From positions 1 through 42,112 of the forward strand of contig CAIVTJ010000121.1 of assembly GCA_903908825.1 (NCBI GenBank): a DNA stretch of 42,112 bases, written 5' to 3'. The first letter of the stretch is position 1; each line of letters begins with the position of its first letter. The notes beneath the pieces were generated by a model that worked only from the letters and a program-made list of their open reading frames with translations, made no database searches and was not told the DNA's origin. The stretch is from an uncultured Pseudomonadota bacterium. Its GTDB lineage: Bacteria > Pseudomonadota > Gammaproteobacteria > Steroidobacterales > Steroidobacteraceae. The position numbers were made by a program, and so were the translations under genes. Of the stretch, positions 34,151-41,962 are shown one piece after another.

Positions 34151-35527
34151 ATGAACCTGTTGCCGCGCCTGCCGGTGTTTGACCAACGTCGCAGCGGCGT
34201 GTTGTTGCACCCGTCTTCGCTGCTCAATGATTCAAGTCCGGGTGCGTTCGGCACGGCAGCCCGCAGCTTCATCGATTGGTTGGCTGATGCGGGTTTTAGC
34301 GTCTGGCAGGTGTTGCCCTTAGGGCCTACCGGCGCTGACGGGTCGCCCTACTGGGCGCGCTCCGACTTCGCTGGCAACCCGCTGTTCATCGACCCCACGC
34401 AAGAGCCTGCCGGTGGTGAGCGCGCTTTTGCCGACTATTGCCTGGCCCATGAAGCTTGGCTGGATGATTACGCTTTATTCGAAGCGCTGGCTGTGCAGTT
34501 TGAAGGACTGCCCTGGTGGCATTGGCCGGTGCCCTTGCGCGATCGCCATGCCGATGCAGTGTTGGCAGCGACACATTCGCTGCAGCAGGCCATCACGCGC
34601 ATCAAGCGGCAGCAATGGCAGTTTGCCGACCAATGGCAGCAACTGCGCAGCTATGCGCATACACGTGGTGTGCGCTTGTTCGGCGATCTGCCCATCTATG
34701 TGGCACCTGATTCTGTGGCCACGTGGACGCAGCGCGAGCAGTTTCAGTTAGACAGCGCCGGTCGGCCGTCCGAGGTCGCCGGCGTTCCACCCGACTATTT
34801 CAGCGAAGACGGCCAGCTGTGGGGCAACCCGCTGTACGACTGGTCGCACATGGCCGCTGAGAACTACCTGTTCTGGCGGGAACGCCTGGCCGCGCAGATG
34901 AGCCGCTTTGATCTGCTGCGCATCGATCATTTTCGCGGGCTGGCGGCTTATTGGGCCGTGCCGGCGGGCGCAGCGACGGCGCGCGACGGCCAATGGCGGG
35001 AGGCGCCCGGGCAACGCATGTTGGCGGCAGTCCGTCGCGAAATGCCCGATTTACCCCTGGTCGCCGAAGACCTGGGCGTCATCACTCCCGATGTCGATGC
35101 GCTGCGCCGTGAGTTCGGCTTACCCGGCATGCGCGTGCTGCAGTTTGCTTTCGGTGGTGACGCAGGCAACCCGCATCTGCCGCACAACCACTCCCCTGAC
35201 GTTGTCGTCTATACCGGCACGCACGACAACGACACCACGGGCGGCTGGGCTATGCAATTGCCCGAACCGTCTCGCAGCCACGTGCAGGATTATTTGTCGA
35301 TCTGGGATCAGGACATCTCTGAGGCGATGACGCGCGCAGCGCTGGCTTCTGTGGCTGGCTTAGCCATACTGCCCTTGCAGGATGTGCTGCGTTTGGGCAG
35401 TGAGGCGCGCTTGAACACACCCGGTACCGTGATCGGCAATTGGCAATGGCGGGCGCCGCTCGCAGCGTTGACGCCGCGTCTGGCGCAGCAGTATCGCGAG
35501 CTCAACGCCTTATTTGGCCGATGCTGA
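34151..35527 (+). CDS. malQ: 4-alpha-glucanotransferase MalQ (GH77)
   Basis: Disproportionating enzyme transferring maltodextrin segments, 458 residues. GH77 landmarks are RRSGVLLHPSSL, WQVLPLGPTG, GDLPIYVAPDSV, PDYFSEDGQLWGNPLYDW, nucleophile D259 in LRIDHFRG, acid/base E306 in VAEDLGVITPDV and D359 in TGTHDNDTTGGW. The protein is slightly shorter than the usual 490-520 residues but contains all catalytic parts. I chose the ATG at 34151, and a longer frame from 34097 overlaps GH57 without conserved residues. Its last 7 nt overlap the next gene. Confidence 0.93.
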   Translation: MNLLPRLPVFDQRRSGVLLHPSSLLNDSSPGAFGTAARSFIDWLADAGFSVWQVLPLGPTGADGSPYWARSDFAGNPLFIDPTQEPAGGERAFADYCLAHEAWLDDYALFEALAVQFEGLPWWHWPVPLRDRHADAVLAATHSLQQAITRIKRQQWQFADQWQQLRSYAHTRGVRLFGDLPIYVAPDSVATWTQREQFQLDSAGRPSEVAGVPPDYFSEDGQLWGNPLYDWSHMAAENYLFWRERLAAQMSRFDLLRIDHFRGLAAYWAVPAGAATARDGQWREAPGQRMLAAVRREMPDLPLVAEDLGVITPDVDALRREFGLPGMRVLQFAFGGDAGNPHLPHNHSPDVVVYTGTHDNDTTGGWAMQLPEPSRSHVQDYLSIWDQDISEAMTRAALASVAGLAILPLQDVLRLGSEARLNTPGTVIGNWQWRAPLAALTPRLAQQYRELNALFGRC

Positions 35528-35985
35528 GCCGTTGCCGCACGCGCCTGTGGCTGGGCCTGAGCGCCTTGGCGGTGCTATCAGCTTGTTCCAGCCTGGGTGT
35601 GGTCACCCTCAAACCCGAGGTCACTGTGGCCGATGTCGCGCTCATCAAAGGTGATCTGACGCGTCAGGATTTGCGTCTGCGCTTGCATGTGCGCAACCCC
35701 AATGACCGCGCCTTGGTGGTCAATAGCATCCGCTACGAAGTACAGGTCGCCGGTCAGAAAGTGGTCAGCGGTGCTACGCAACAGGGCTTTGTGGTGCCGG
35801 CCAAGGGCGAGTCTGACTTTGAACTCGATGCCCAAGCAGATCTGGCCTCGGCGGCGCTGCGTATGCTGTCAGACAGTTTGCGCGGTCAGGCCACGGCCTA
35901 TCGCGTGGTGGGTCAGTTGAACCTGGGCAGCGGCCTGATCAGAACACTGCCCTTCGAGCAGCAAGGTCGCTTGGGCGGCCGTTAA
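35521..35985 (+). CDS. LEA type 2 (LEA14/WHy)-like lipoprotein
   Basis: Lipoprotein of 154 residues with lipobox LSAC (signal about 1-20). A single LEA-14/WHy-type beta domain follows (about 25-150), seen in LIKGDLTRQDLRLRLHVRNPNDRALVVNSIRYEVQVAGQKV and in the FVVPAKGESDFELDAQADL part. In plants and bacteria such domains are linked to desiccation or stress tolerance. The ATG at 35521 lies inside malQ with a 7-nt overlap, which suggests translational coupling with glucan metabolism genes. Its TAA overlaps the opposing stop through the palindrome TTAA. Confidence 0.8.
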   Translation: MLSRCRTRLWLGLSALAVLSACSSLGVVTLKPEVTVADVALIKGDLTRQDLRLRLHVRNPNDRALVVNSIRYEVQVAGQKVVSGATQQGFVVPAKGESDFELDAQADLASAALRMLSDSLRGQATAYRVVGQLNLGSGLIRTLPFEQQGRLGGR

Positions 35986-37148
35986 CCGGCAGAGCCCGCA
36001 GACCGCGCTGCAGCCTGCGCCAAGTTAAGCATCGTGCTGCCTTCGACCAGCAACACACCGGCGACCACCAGCCACAGTGGCAGATGCGTCAGTCTGCGAC
36101 CGACAGTGGTGGTCATCAACAACGGGCCCAGCAGCCACAGATAAGCCGTGCCCCAATGGATCTGCAAGGCCACACCGCCCAGCAGCGATAACAGCGTCAT
36201 CAATGCGAACGGCAATAAGGCGTGGACTTGCAGTAACAGCAGGGCCTCATGTTCGCGTTCTGTTCTGGCCGCCGGTGCCGGCGGTGCGTCCTGGCGATAG
36301 CGCAGGCGCGCCAGCCACGCCAGCAGCAGTGCCACCACAGCCATGGGCGCTGCTCTACCGATGTGATGACCCAAAAACTCCAGTGTGTTGAGTAAGCGCT
36401 GGTAGCCGGGTAAGCCGGCGGTCATCGAATGGCTGGCATATCCGAAGGTCGGGAAATCGTTGCTGACCAGCCAATAGGCATGCGGCAGCAACAGCAGCGC
36501 GCAAACGCCACCGGCGATGAGCAAACCCTTCCCGAACTCGCGCACTTCACCAGCGCGTCCGGGTTGGCGCGCCAGCAAAGCCAGATAAACGACATTGCAG
36601 GCGATGGTCAGTGCCATCTGATATTTGGATAAAGCACCGCAACCCCAGATGAGGCCCAGCAACACCCACCACCGCGTGCGCAGTGCCTCGGCGCAGCGCC
36701 AGATGCACAGCGTGGCGGCCGCATGCGCGAGCATCAGCGCGGTGTTGTGGTTGAAGTAGCGCACATGGCTGGTGTAGTAGGTGATGCCGCAGATCAGCAG
36801 CACGCTGATGAGGGCGCGGCGGCGATCGAGTAATTCATCGGTCAGCAGCCAGGCCAGCCACAGCATCGCGCCGGTGAACAGCGCGCCCAGCGCATAGGTC
36901 GTGGCTACGCCGTGCGGCAGCAGCAGCTCGGTAGCGCCGAGTACCCAGGTCGGAAACGGCGGATGTTTGGCATAACCCCACGCCAGATGCTGCACCCAAT
37001 CGAGCTGTTCGTAATTGTCGACCGGTACTTTCCAGTGGCCCCAATAAGGCGTGAGCGTCCACACCGCCAGGTGCAGTACGACAAACAGCAGCAGCAGCCA
37101 CGGCAGCCGTGGCGAGTCTGTGGAGTGTTGTCGCGTGGGCATGGTCAT
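35982..37148 (-). CDS. GT39-family (ArnT/FlmK-like) membrane glycosyltransferase
   Basis: Integral membrane protein of 388 residues with about nine to ten helices. It resembles GT39/PMT-2 enzymes that move a sugar from polyprenyl phosphate to a periplasmic acceptor. The first periplasmic loop has VDNYEQLDWVQHLAWGYAKHPPFPTW (acidic residues D43, E46 and D49 are catalytic candidates), and the second has YYTSHVRYFNHNTALM. It is the last gene of a glgA-GT2-deacetylase-GT39 operon and overlaps the deacetylase stop by 4 nt. The context favours transfer of an amino sugar to lipid A or another envelope glycan. Confidence 0.82.
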   Translation of the reverse strand: MTMPTRQHSTDSPRLPWLLLLFVVLHLAVWTLTPYWGHWKVPVDNYEQLDWVQHLAWGYAKHPPFPTWVLGATELLLPHGVATTYALGALFTGAMLWLAWLLTDELLDRRRALISVLLICGITYYTSHVRYFNHNTALMLAHAAATLCIWRCAEALRTRWWVLLGLIWGCGALSKYQMALTIACNVVYLALLARQPGRAGEVREFGKGLLIAGGVCALLLLPHAYWLVSNDFPTFGYASHSMTAGLPGYQRLLNTLEFLGHHIGRAAPMAVVALLLAWLARLRYRQDAPPAPAARTEREHEALLLLQVHALLPFALMTLLSLLGGVALQIHWGTAYLWLLGPLLMTTTVGRRLTHLPLWLVVAGVLLVEGSTMLNLAQAAARSAGSAG

Positions 37149-37939
37149 GCGGTGGGCGCTTTCAGGCAGACTCGGGTCTCTTCTTGTAAGGCCAACCAGT
37201 GCGGCGAGGCAAGGTAGCGGTGTTCAGCGGCACGCGCCGCACTGGTGTGGGGTCCGGGCAGTTCGGGGTGGCACATGAGCACGCCACCGTCTGCCAAGCC
37301 GGCCAACCAGCCGCGCAGGCGCGTATCGTAACCGCTTTCACTGACCAGATCGTACACACCCGCAAAGTCGCTGTTGCTGCGCAAGCCCCGCAGCCGCAAC
37401 TGCCGGCGCAGAGCCTTAGCACCCAGCAGGCCGATCACGGCGGCTTTAGCACCGCGATAGCGCTGCGGCCAGGTGCAGCGTAGCCACAGGTGTGTATTGC
37501 CGCGATGCTGCAACTCTGCCAGCAGCAGGTCGCGGATCACCGGGAACTGATGCACATGTTCGTGACCATCGATGAAATCCGGTGGTGTGCCGAACAGCGT
37601 TTCGAAACGTTGCAACTGCCGTGCGATCTCGGTGCGCAAGGCGCTACGGTCCAGTCGCAGCCGCAGATAAGTCGCGGCGATCCAGCCGGTCAGCGGGCGG
37701 GTGCCTGAAAAGACTTTGTTCTCGGTCAGGTTCAGGTGCAGGCCGACCGCTAAGTCCGGACGCAGTGCGCGCAGCGCCGGCAGGTGCTCTGCCACATAGG
37801 GGCCGTCAACGGCGCAACTGGTGGCGTTGATGGCACCCGCCGCACCCAACTGCAAGATCGACTGACACGCGGCCTGGCTTAAGCCAAAGTCATCGGCACA
37901 CACGATGATGCGCCGCAGCTCTGGCGCTGGCGCGTTCAC
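37145..37939 (-). CDS. YdjC/ChbG/HpnK/NaxD-family carbohydrate deacetylase
   Basis: Metal-dependent deacetylase of 264 residues removing N-acetyl groups from a glycan. Zn-site residues are visible: D16-D17 in CADDFGL, H68 in VGLHLN, and H126, H128 and H130 in DGHEHVHQFP. Relatives act on chitobiose (ChbG), GlcNAc-hopanoid (HpnK) or undecaprenyl-phosphate-GalNAc (NaxD). The flanking GT2 and GT39 genes favour the NaxD-type, lipid-linked substrate. It starts with GTG overlapping the GT2 stop (GTGA). No hopanoid genes are present in the window. Confidence 0.88.
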   Translation of the reverse strand: MNAPAPELRRIIVCADDFGLSQAACQSILQLGAAGAINATSCAVDGPYVAEHLPALRALRPDLAVGLHLNLTENKVFSGTRPLTGWIAATYLRLRLDRSALRTEIARQLQRFETLFGTPPDFIDGHEHVHQFPVIRDLLLAELQHRGNTHLWLRCTWPQRYRGAKAAVIGLLGAKALRRQLRLRGLRSNSDFAGVYDLVSESGYDTRLRGWLAGLADGGVLMCHPELPGPHTSAARAAEHRYLASPHWLALQEETRVCLKAPTA

Positions 37940-38934
37940 CGGTGCGGGCCACCGGGTTGCAGCGGTCTGGCGCCGGTGCCGGTTTCGCGGCTGATCAGAT
38001 AACGCGGCCGTTGTTTGACCTCTTCAAAAATGCGCCCGACATATTCGCCGACGATACCCAGCGAGATCAGTTGCACGCCCGACAGGAAGAACACGGCCGC
38101 CGCCAGCGTCGCAAAGCCGGGGATCTCCTGGCCCAGAAACAGCTTCTCGAACACGATCCACAAGGCCATCAGAAACGAGATGACCGAGATGCCTAAGCCT
38201 GCCAGCATGACCATACGCAGTGGCTTAACCGAAAAAGCCGTGACGCCGGTGGCCGCCAGGCTGGCCAGGCTCAGCGGGCTGAACTTGCTCTCGCCTGACA
38301 CGCGCTCTTCCATGGTGATGGCCAGCCCTTCCGAGCGAAAGCCGACCCAGCCATACAGGCCTTTCATGAAACGGTTGCGCTCTGGCAGTGCGCACAAGGC
38401 ATCGACTACGCAGCGATCGAGCAGGCGGAAATCGCCGGCATCGGCTGGAATCTGCGCGCCATGACGCGAGGCGACCAGGCGGTAGAACAGCCGCGAACCC
38501 AAACGGCGCAGCGCCGGTTCCTGATCGCGGTCGGCCTTGGTGGTGTAGACCATGTCGACGCCGGCCTGCCAGCGTTCGACCATGCGCGGGATGACCGACA
38601 GCGGATGCTGGAAGTCCGCATCGAGCAGGACAACACAGTCGCCGGTCGCAGCATCCAGCCCGGCCTGCAAAGCGGCTTCTTTGCCGAAGTTGCGCGACAA
38701 CTCGATGTAATGCACCGGCAAGTGCTGCGCCGCCCGCGCGACGATGGCACCGGTGTCGTCGCTGCTGCCGTCATTGACCACAACGATGTCCACATCATCG
38801 CTGAGGCTGCGGACCATGGCGGTCAGTTGCGTCAGGAAGTCGTCAATCTGCTGCGCTTCGTTATAGGCGGGCACCACGCAGGAGAGGCGGAACTTGCCGT
38901 CCGGATGCCGCAGCGCTGGGGGTGTGTCGATCAT
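37936..38934 (-). CDS. GT2 polyprenyl-phosphate glycosyltransferase (ArnC/GtrB/DPM1-like)
   Basis: Membrane-attached transferase of 332 residues, predicted to load a sugar from a nucleotide donor onto undecaprenyl phosphate. The GT-A domain (about 15-230) has CVVPAYNEAQQI, VVNDGSSDDT, RNFGKEAALQAGLDAATGD and the metal motif DADFQHP. KYGWVGFRSEG-like family sequence (residues around 193-203) and ERVSGESKF follow, then two C-terminal helices (about 240-300) and SLGIVGEYVGRIFEEVKQRPRY, all GtrB-like. Its ATG overlaps the glgA stop by 4 nt and its stop overlaps the deacetylase start. Confidence 0.9.
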   Translation of the reverse strand: MIDTPPALRHPDGKFRLSCVVPAYNEAQQIDDFLTQLTAMVRSLSDDVDIVVVNDGSSDDTGAIVARAAQHLPVHYIELSRNFGKEAALQAGLDAATGDCVVLLDADFQHPLSVIPRMVERWQAGVDMVYTTKADRDQEPALRRLGSRLFYRLVASRHGAQIPADAGDFRLLDRCVVDALCALPERNRFMKGLYGWVGFRSEGLAITMEERVSGESKFSPLSLASLAATGVTAFSVKPLRMVMLAGLGISVISFLMALWIVFEKLFLGQEIPGFATLAAAVFFLSGVQLISLGIVGEYVGRIFEEVKQRPRYLISRETGTGARPLQPGGPHR

Positions 38935-40397
38935 GTGCGCGGTCCTTGCAGCAGGTGCTGGTACAGCCGTTCATAGGCGCCGACTTGCTTGCGCCAGGAG
39001 AAGTCCTGCGCCATGCCGTTTTGCACCAGCCGTCGCCAGAGCGCTTTGTGTTGATACAGGTCGAGCGCGGTGTTGAGGCCCCAGGCGACGCCACCACCGT
39101 CAAAATCGTTGAACACGACGCCGGTGCCGCTGCGGGTGTCGGCATCGAACTGTTGCACCGAGTCGGCCAGGCCGCCGGTGCGGCGCACCACCGGCACCGT
39201 GCCATAACGCAGGCTGTACATCTGGTTGAGGCCGCAGGGCTCATACAGTGAGGGCATCAGGAAGATGTCACTGCCGGCTTCGATCCAGTGCGACAGTTCC
39301 TCGTTATAGCCACGCTGAAAGGCCACGCGCTGCGGCCAAAGTTGCGCCAGCGCGGCAAAAAAATCTTCGTAGCGCGCATCGCCGCTGCCCAGTACCACCA
39401 GACTCGCGTCGCGTTCCTGCAGCAGCTGCGGCAGTGTATCGAACAGCAGTTCAAAGCCTTTTTGCAGCGTCAGGCGACTGACCACACCGATCAGCGGTCG
39501 CTGCGCCAGCGCTTCCAGCCCGACGCGCTGTTGCAGCAGCTGTTTGAGCTCGGCCTTGATGCCCAGCTGATTAGCGTTGTAATGCCGCGGCAGGTGGCGG
39601 TCGTGTCGCGGGTCCCAGTCCTCGTAATCGACGCCATTGAGCAGGCCGGTCAGATGCCCTGCGCGCTGACGCAATACGCCATCGAGGCCCCAGCCGTGTT
39701 CGGCCGTCTGGATCTCCTGCGCGTAAGTGGGGCTCACGGTGCTGATGTGGTCGGCGTGCAGGATGCCCTCGCGCAGCGGATTGATGCGGCCGGCGTAGCG
39801 TTCACCGGCATCCAGCTGACCGGTTGCCGGGCCCAGACCCGTGTCGGCCGCAAGGTCCGAACTGAAGCTGCCCTGATAGCCCAGGTTGTGTAGCGTCAGC
39901 AAGCTGCGGGTTTCGGCAAACAGGCTGTCCCACGCAAACACGGTGCGCAGCAGCAGCGGTGCCAGCGCGGTGTGCCAGTCGTTGCAATGCAGGATGTGCG
40001 GCGCAAAGCCCATGCGCTGGCAGGCCAACAGCGCCGCGTGGGTCAGCGCGATGAAGCGCAGGTGTTCATCGACGTCGTTGGTATAGAGGCTGCCGCGCGC
40101 ATACAGCTGCGGGCAGTCGATGAGGTAGACCATGGTGCTGGCGCCGGGCAGGCGTGCCGTGTGCACGTCAAACCGCAGCGCATGACTGCCCAGTTGCAGC
40201 GGCACGTTCTGCAGGAACTCGACCGGCCAGACTTCAAGCGTGCTGCGGTCTATTTGCGCGTAGAGCGGCATGAACAGCCGGATGTCATGGCCGGCCGCAT
40301 GCAGATATTTGGCCAGTGCGCCAGACACGTCTGCCAGTCCACCGGTTTTGGCCAGTGGCGCAACTTCAGAGGCGATAAAGCAGATCCGCAGTGCCAT
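38931..40397 (-). CDS. glgA: Glycogen synthase GlgA (GT5)
   Basis: ADP-glucose-dependent glucan chain elongation, 488 residues. The N-terminal synthase motif K-T-G-G-L (K17 in LAKTGGLADV) binds ADP-glucose. Further GT5 motifs are HCNDWHTAL, THNLGYQG, GVDYEDWDPRHD, GVVSRLTLQKGFELL and the C-terminal FLMPSLYEPCGLNQMYSLRYGTVPVVRRTGGLADSV. I chose the ATG at 40397 where family members begin, though the frame is open to 40499. The ribosome binding site is weak. It is first in a four-gene operon with envelope-sugar genes and is separated from the other glycogen genes by that operon. Confidence 0.95.
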   Translation of the reverse strand: MALRICFIASEVAPLAKTGGLADVSGALAKYLHAAGHDIRLFMPLYAQIDRSTLEVWPVEFLQNVPLQLGSHALRFDVHTARLPGASTMVYLIDCPQLYARGSLYTNDVDEHLRFIALTHAALLACQRMGFAPHILHCNDWHTALAPLLLRTVFAWDSLFAETRSLLTLHNLGYQGSFSSDLAADTGLGPATGQLDAGERYAGRINPLREGILHADHISTVSPTYAQEIQTAEHGWGLDGVLRQRAGHLTGLLNGVDYEDWDPRHDRHLPRHYNANQLGIKAELKQLLQQRVGLEALAQRPLIGVVSRLTLQKGFELLFDTLPQLLQERDASLVVLGSGDARYEDFFAALAQLWPQRVAFQRGYNEELSHWIEAGSDIFLMPSLYEPCGLNQMYSLRYGTVPVVRRTGGLADSVQQFDADTRSGTGVVFNDFDGGGVAWGLNTALDLYQHKALWRRLVQNGMAQDFSWRKQVGAYERLYQHLLQGPRT

Positions 40398-40524
40398 GGC
40401 ACCAGTGTAGCGGTTACCGGTGTCGCTGCGGGTGGCGGATGGGCCCAAGTTTTGAGCGCCAAAGGCCCTAGACCTTCCTGCGGCGGGTTGGTTCCACATC
40501 GCGCAGCATTTTTGTGCGCTGCTT

Positions 40525-40586
40525 GCCGGAAGCAGAAAACAGCCTGTTTTGTTGTATCAGCAAGCTGTTCCGACTGCTTCCTCGGC
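40525..40586 (+). promoter_or_regulatory. Foldable leader upstream of the RND adaptor gene
   Basis: GCC-GGAAGCAG (40525-40535) can pair with CTGCTTCC-(TC)-GGC (40574-40586), eleven base pairs with a two-base bulge. Within its loop AAAACA (40536-40541) pairs with TGTTTT (40545-40550), and CAGCAAGCTG (40558-40567) is a further palindrome. A separate GCGCA/TGCGC hairpin sits at 40501-40519. These lie in the 248-bp divergent gap (40398-40645) between glgA and the adaptor gene. The palindromes may be regulator operators or an RNA leader. Confidence 0.4.
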
Positions 40587-40645
40587 AGGCGCTGCAAGTG
40601 CCATACTGCGACCTCAACAAAAGCCAATTTTTAAGGCGCGCTCTC

Positions 40646-41962
40646 ATGGCCGATATCCGTTCTGTTGTCACCGCTGTTGCTGTCGTCGCTGCGCTTGCTT
40701 GCGGCGGATGGGCGGTCTATGCCGCGAAGCACACCGGGGCCGGGGGCGGCGGCTTTGCGCAGCAAGGCCAAGCCGGTGGTGGTGGTGGCGGAGAGCGCCG
40801 CAATGCCAACGGTGGCGCCACCAACGGCGCGGCCAGCGGTGGTAACGGTGGTTCCGCGCAGAGAGCGCAGGGCGGCCAAGGGGGCGGCCAAGGCGGCCAA
40901 GGCCGGTCTGGTGGCGGCGGTCAGGGCGGCCAGGGCGGGCCGGTCGGCGTGCTGACCGCCGAAGTCCGTATGGCCATTATCGACACCGGGCTCGAGGCCA
41001 TCGGCACGGCGGTGTCCAACGAAGCGGTCAGCGTCACCGCCAAGACTTCCAACATCGTCACGGCCATCCATTTTCAGGACGGTCAGATGGTCAAAGCCCG
41101 CGATGTGCTGGTCGAGCTCGATCACGCACAGGTTACCGCTGAGTTGGCTTCGGCTCAGGCCGACTACACCAACAGCGTCAGTCTGTTCAATCGCAGCAAA
41201 GAACTGGCCGCCATGCAGTCCTTGTCCAAGGCGCAGTTCGAACAGCTCGAAACCAACATGAAATCCAACGAAGCCAAGGTGGCGGCCATACAGGCGCGCT
41301 ACAACGACACGTTTATCCGTGCGCCGTTTAGCGGCCGCGTCGGCCTGCGGCGCGTGAGCTTGGGCGCATTGATCAACCCGGGCACGGTGATCACCACACT
41401 CGATGACTTGAGTGTGGTCAAGGTCGACTTTGCTGTGCCGGACGTATTCATGGCCGAGCTGGGTCGCGCGCAGGCTGTGGCTGCCAAGACGGCTGCCTAT
41501 CCGGGCCGCAAATTCATCGGCAAAGTGGTCAGTGTCGACTCGCGTATCGATCCGAGCTCCCGCTCGATCACTGTGCGTGCGCTGTTGCCTAATCAGGACG
41601 GTGCGCTCAAGCCGGGCATGTTCCTGACGGTCAGCATGGACCGCGATCAACGCAAAGCACTGGTGATCCCTGAGGAAGCGCTGGTGCCTGAGCAGGCACG
41701 GCAGTTCGTCTATGTCATCTTGCCGGGCGATAAAGTGGCCAAACGCGAAGTGCGTATCGGCCGCCGGCAGCCGGGCGAGGTTGAGGTGGTCGAGGGCTTG
41801 GTCAATAACGACCGGGTTGTGGTCGAAGGAACGCTCAAGTTGCGTGAGGGCGCCAGCGTCATCGAACGGCGGCAGGGACAGCCGCCGGCGGGCGCAGAGG
41901 GCGGCGATAAAGCGGCTGCCAAGGCAGCGACTAAGGCACAGGCCAAGGCAGCGACGCCATGA
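40646..41962 (+). CDS. RND efflux periplasmic adaptor (membrane fusion protein) with Gly-rich linker
   Basis: Adaptor of 438 residues joining an RND pump to an outer membrane channel. One N-terminal membrane helix or signal (about 7-27, VVTAVAVVAALACGGWAVYA) is followed by an unusual Gly/Gln/Asn-rich stretch (about 32-95). The usual parts come next: beta-barrel/lipoyl halves (AVSVTAKTSNIVTAIHFQDGQMVKARDVLVELD and IRAPFSGRVGLRRVSLGALINPG), a helical hairpin (about 150-205), and the membrane-proximal domain. An Ala/Lys-rich tail ends the protein. AAGG lies about 10 nt before the ATG. It overlaps the pump gene by 4 nt (ATGA). Confidence 0.9.
   Translation: MADIRSVVTAVAVVAALACGGWAVYAAKHTGAGGGGFAQQGQAGGGGGGERRNANGGATNGAASGGNGGSAQRAQGGQGGGQGGQGRSGGGGQGGQGGPVGVLTAEVRMAIIDTGLEAIGTAVSNEAVSVTAKTSNIVTAIHFQDGQMVKARDVLVELDHAQVTAELASAQADYTNSVSLFNRSKELAAMQSLSKAQFEQLETNMKSNEAKVAAIQARYNDTFIRAPFSGRVGLRRVSLGALINPGTVITTLDDLSVVKVDFAVPDVFMAELGRAQAVAAKTAAYPGRKFIGKVVSVDSRIDPSSRSITVRALLPNQDGALKPGMFLTVSMDRDQRKALVIPEEALVPEQARQFVYVILPGDKVAKREVRIGRRQPGEVEVVEGLVNNDRVVVEGTLKLREGASVIERRQGQPPAGAEGGDKAAAKAATKAQAKAATP
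40737..40940 (+). repeat. Low-complexity Gly-rich coding repeat
   Basis: Imperfect repeats of GGCGGCCAAGG and GGTGGTGGC type encode a run of about 65 residues that is mostly Gly, Gln and Asn with GGQGGQG units. It lies between the membrane anchor and the adaptor domains. Such tracts can change length by slippage. Confidence 0.75.

Noticed and set aside
34151-35527. malQ product of 458 residues considered as a truncated gene
   Set aside because: All catalytic motifs and a normal C-terminal end are present, so the shorter length is within family variation.
37145-37939. Deacetylase considered as hopanoid gene hpnK
   Set aside because: No other hopanoid gene is present, and the flanking GtrB-like and GT39 genes fit a lipid-phosphate sugar pathway better. 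HpnK cannot be fully excluded.
40737-40940. Repeat-rich stretch that could be mistaken for a CRISPR or satellite array
   Set aside because: The repeats are in frame, irregular and encode a Gly-rich segment. There are no spacers.
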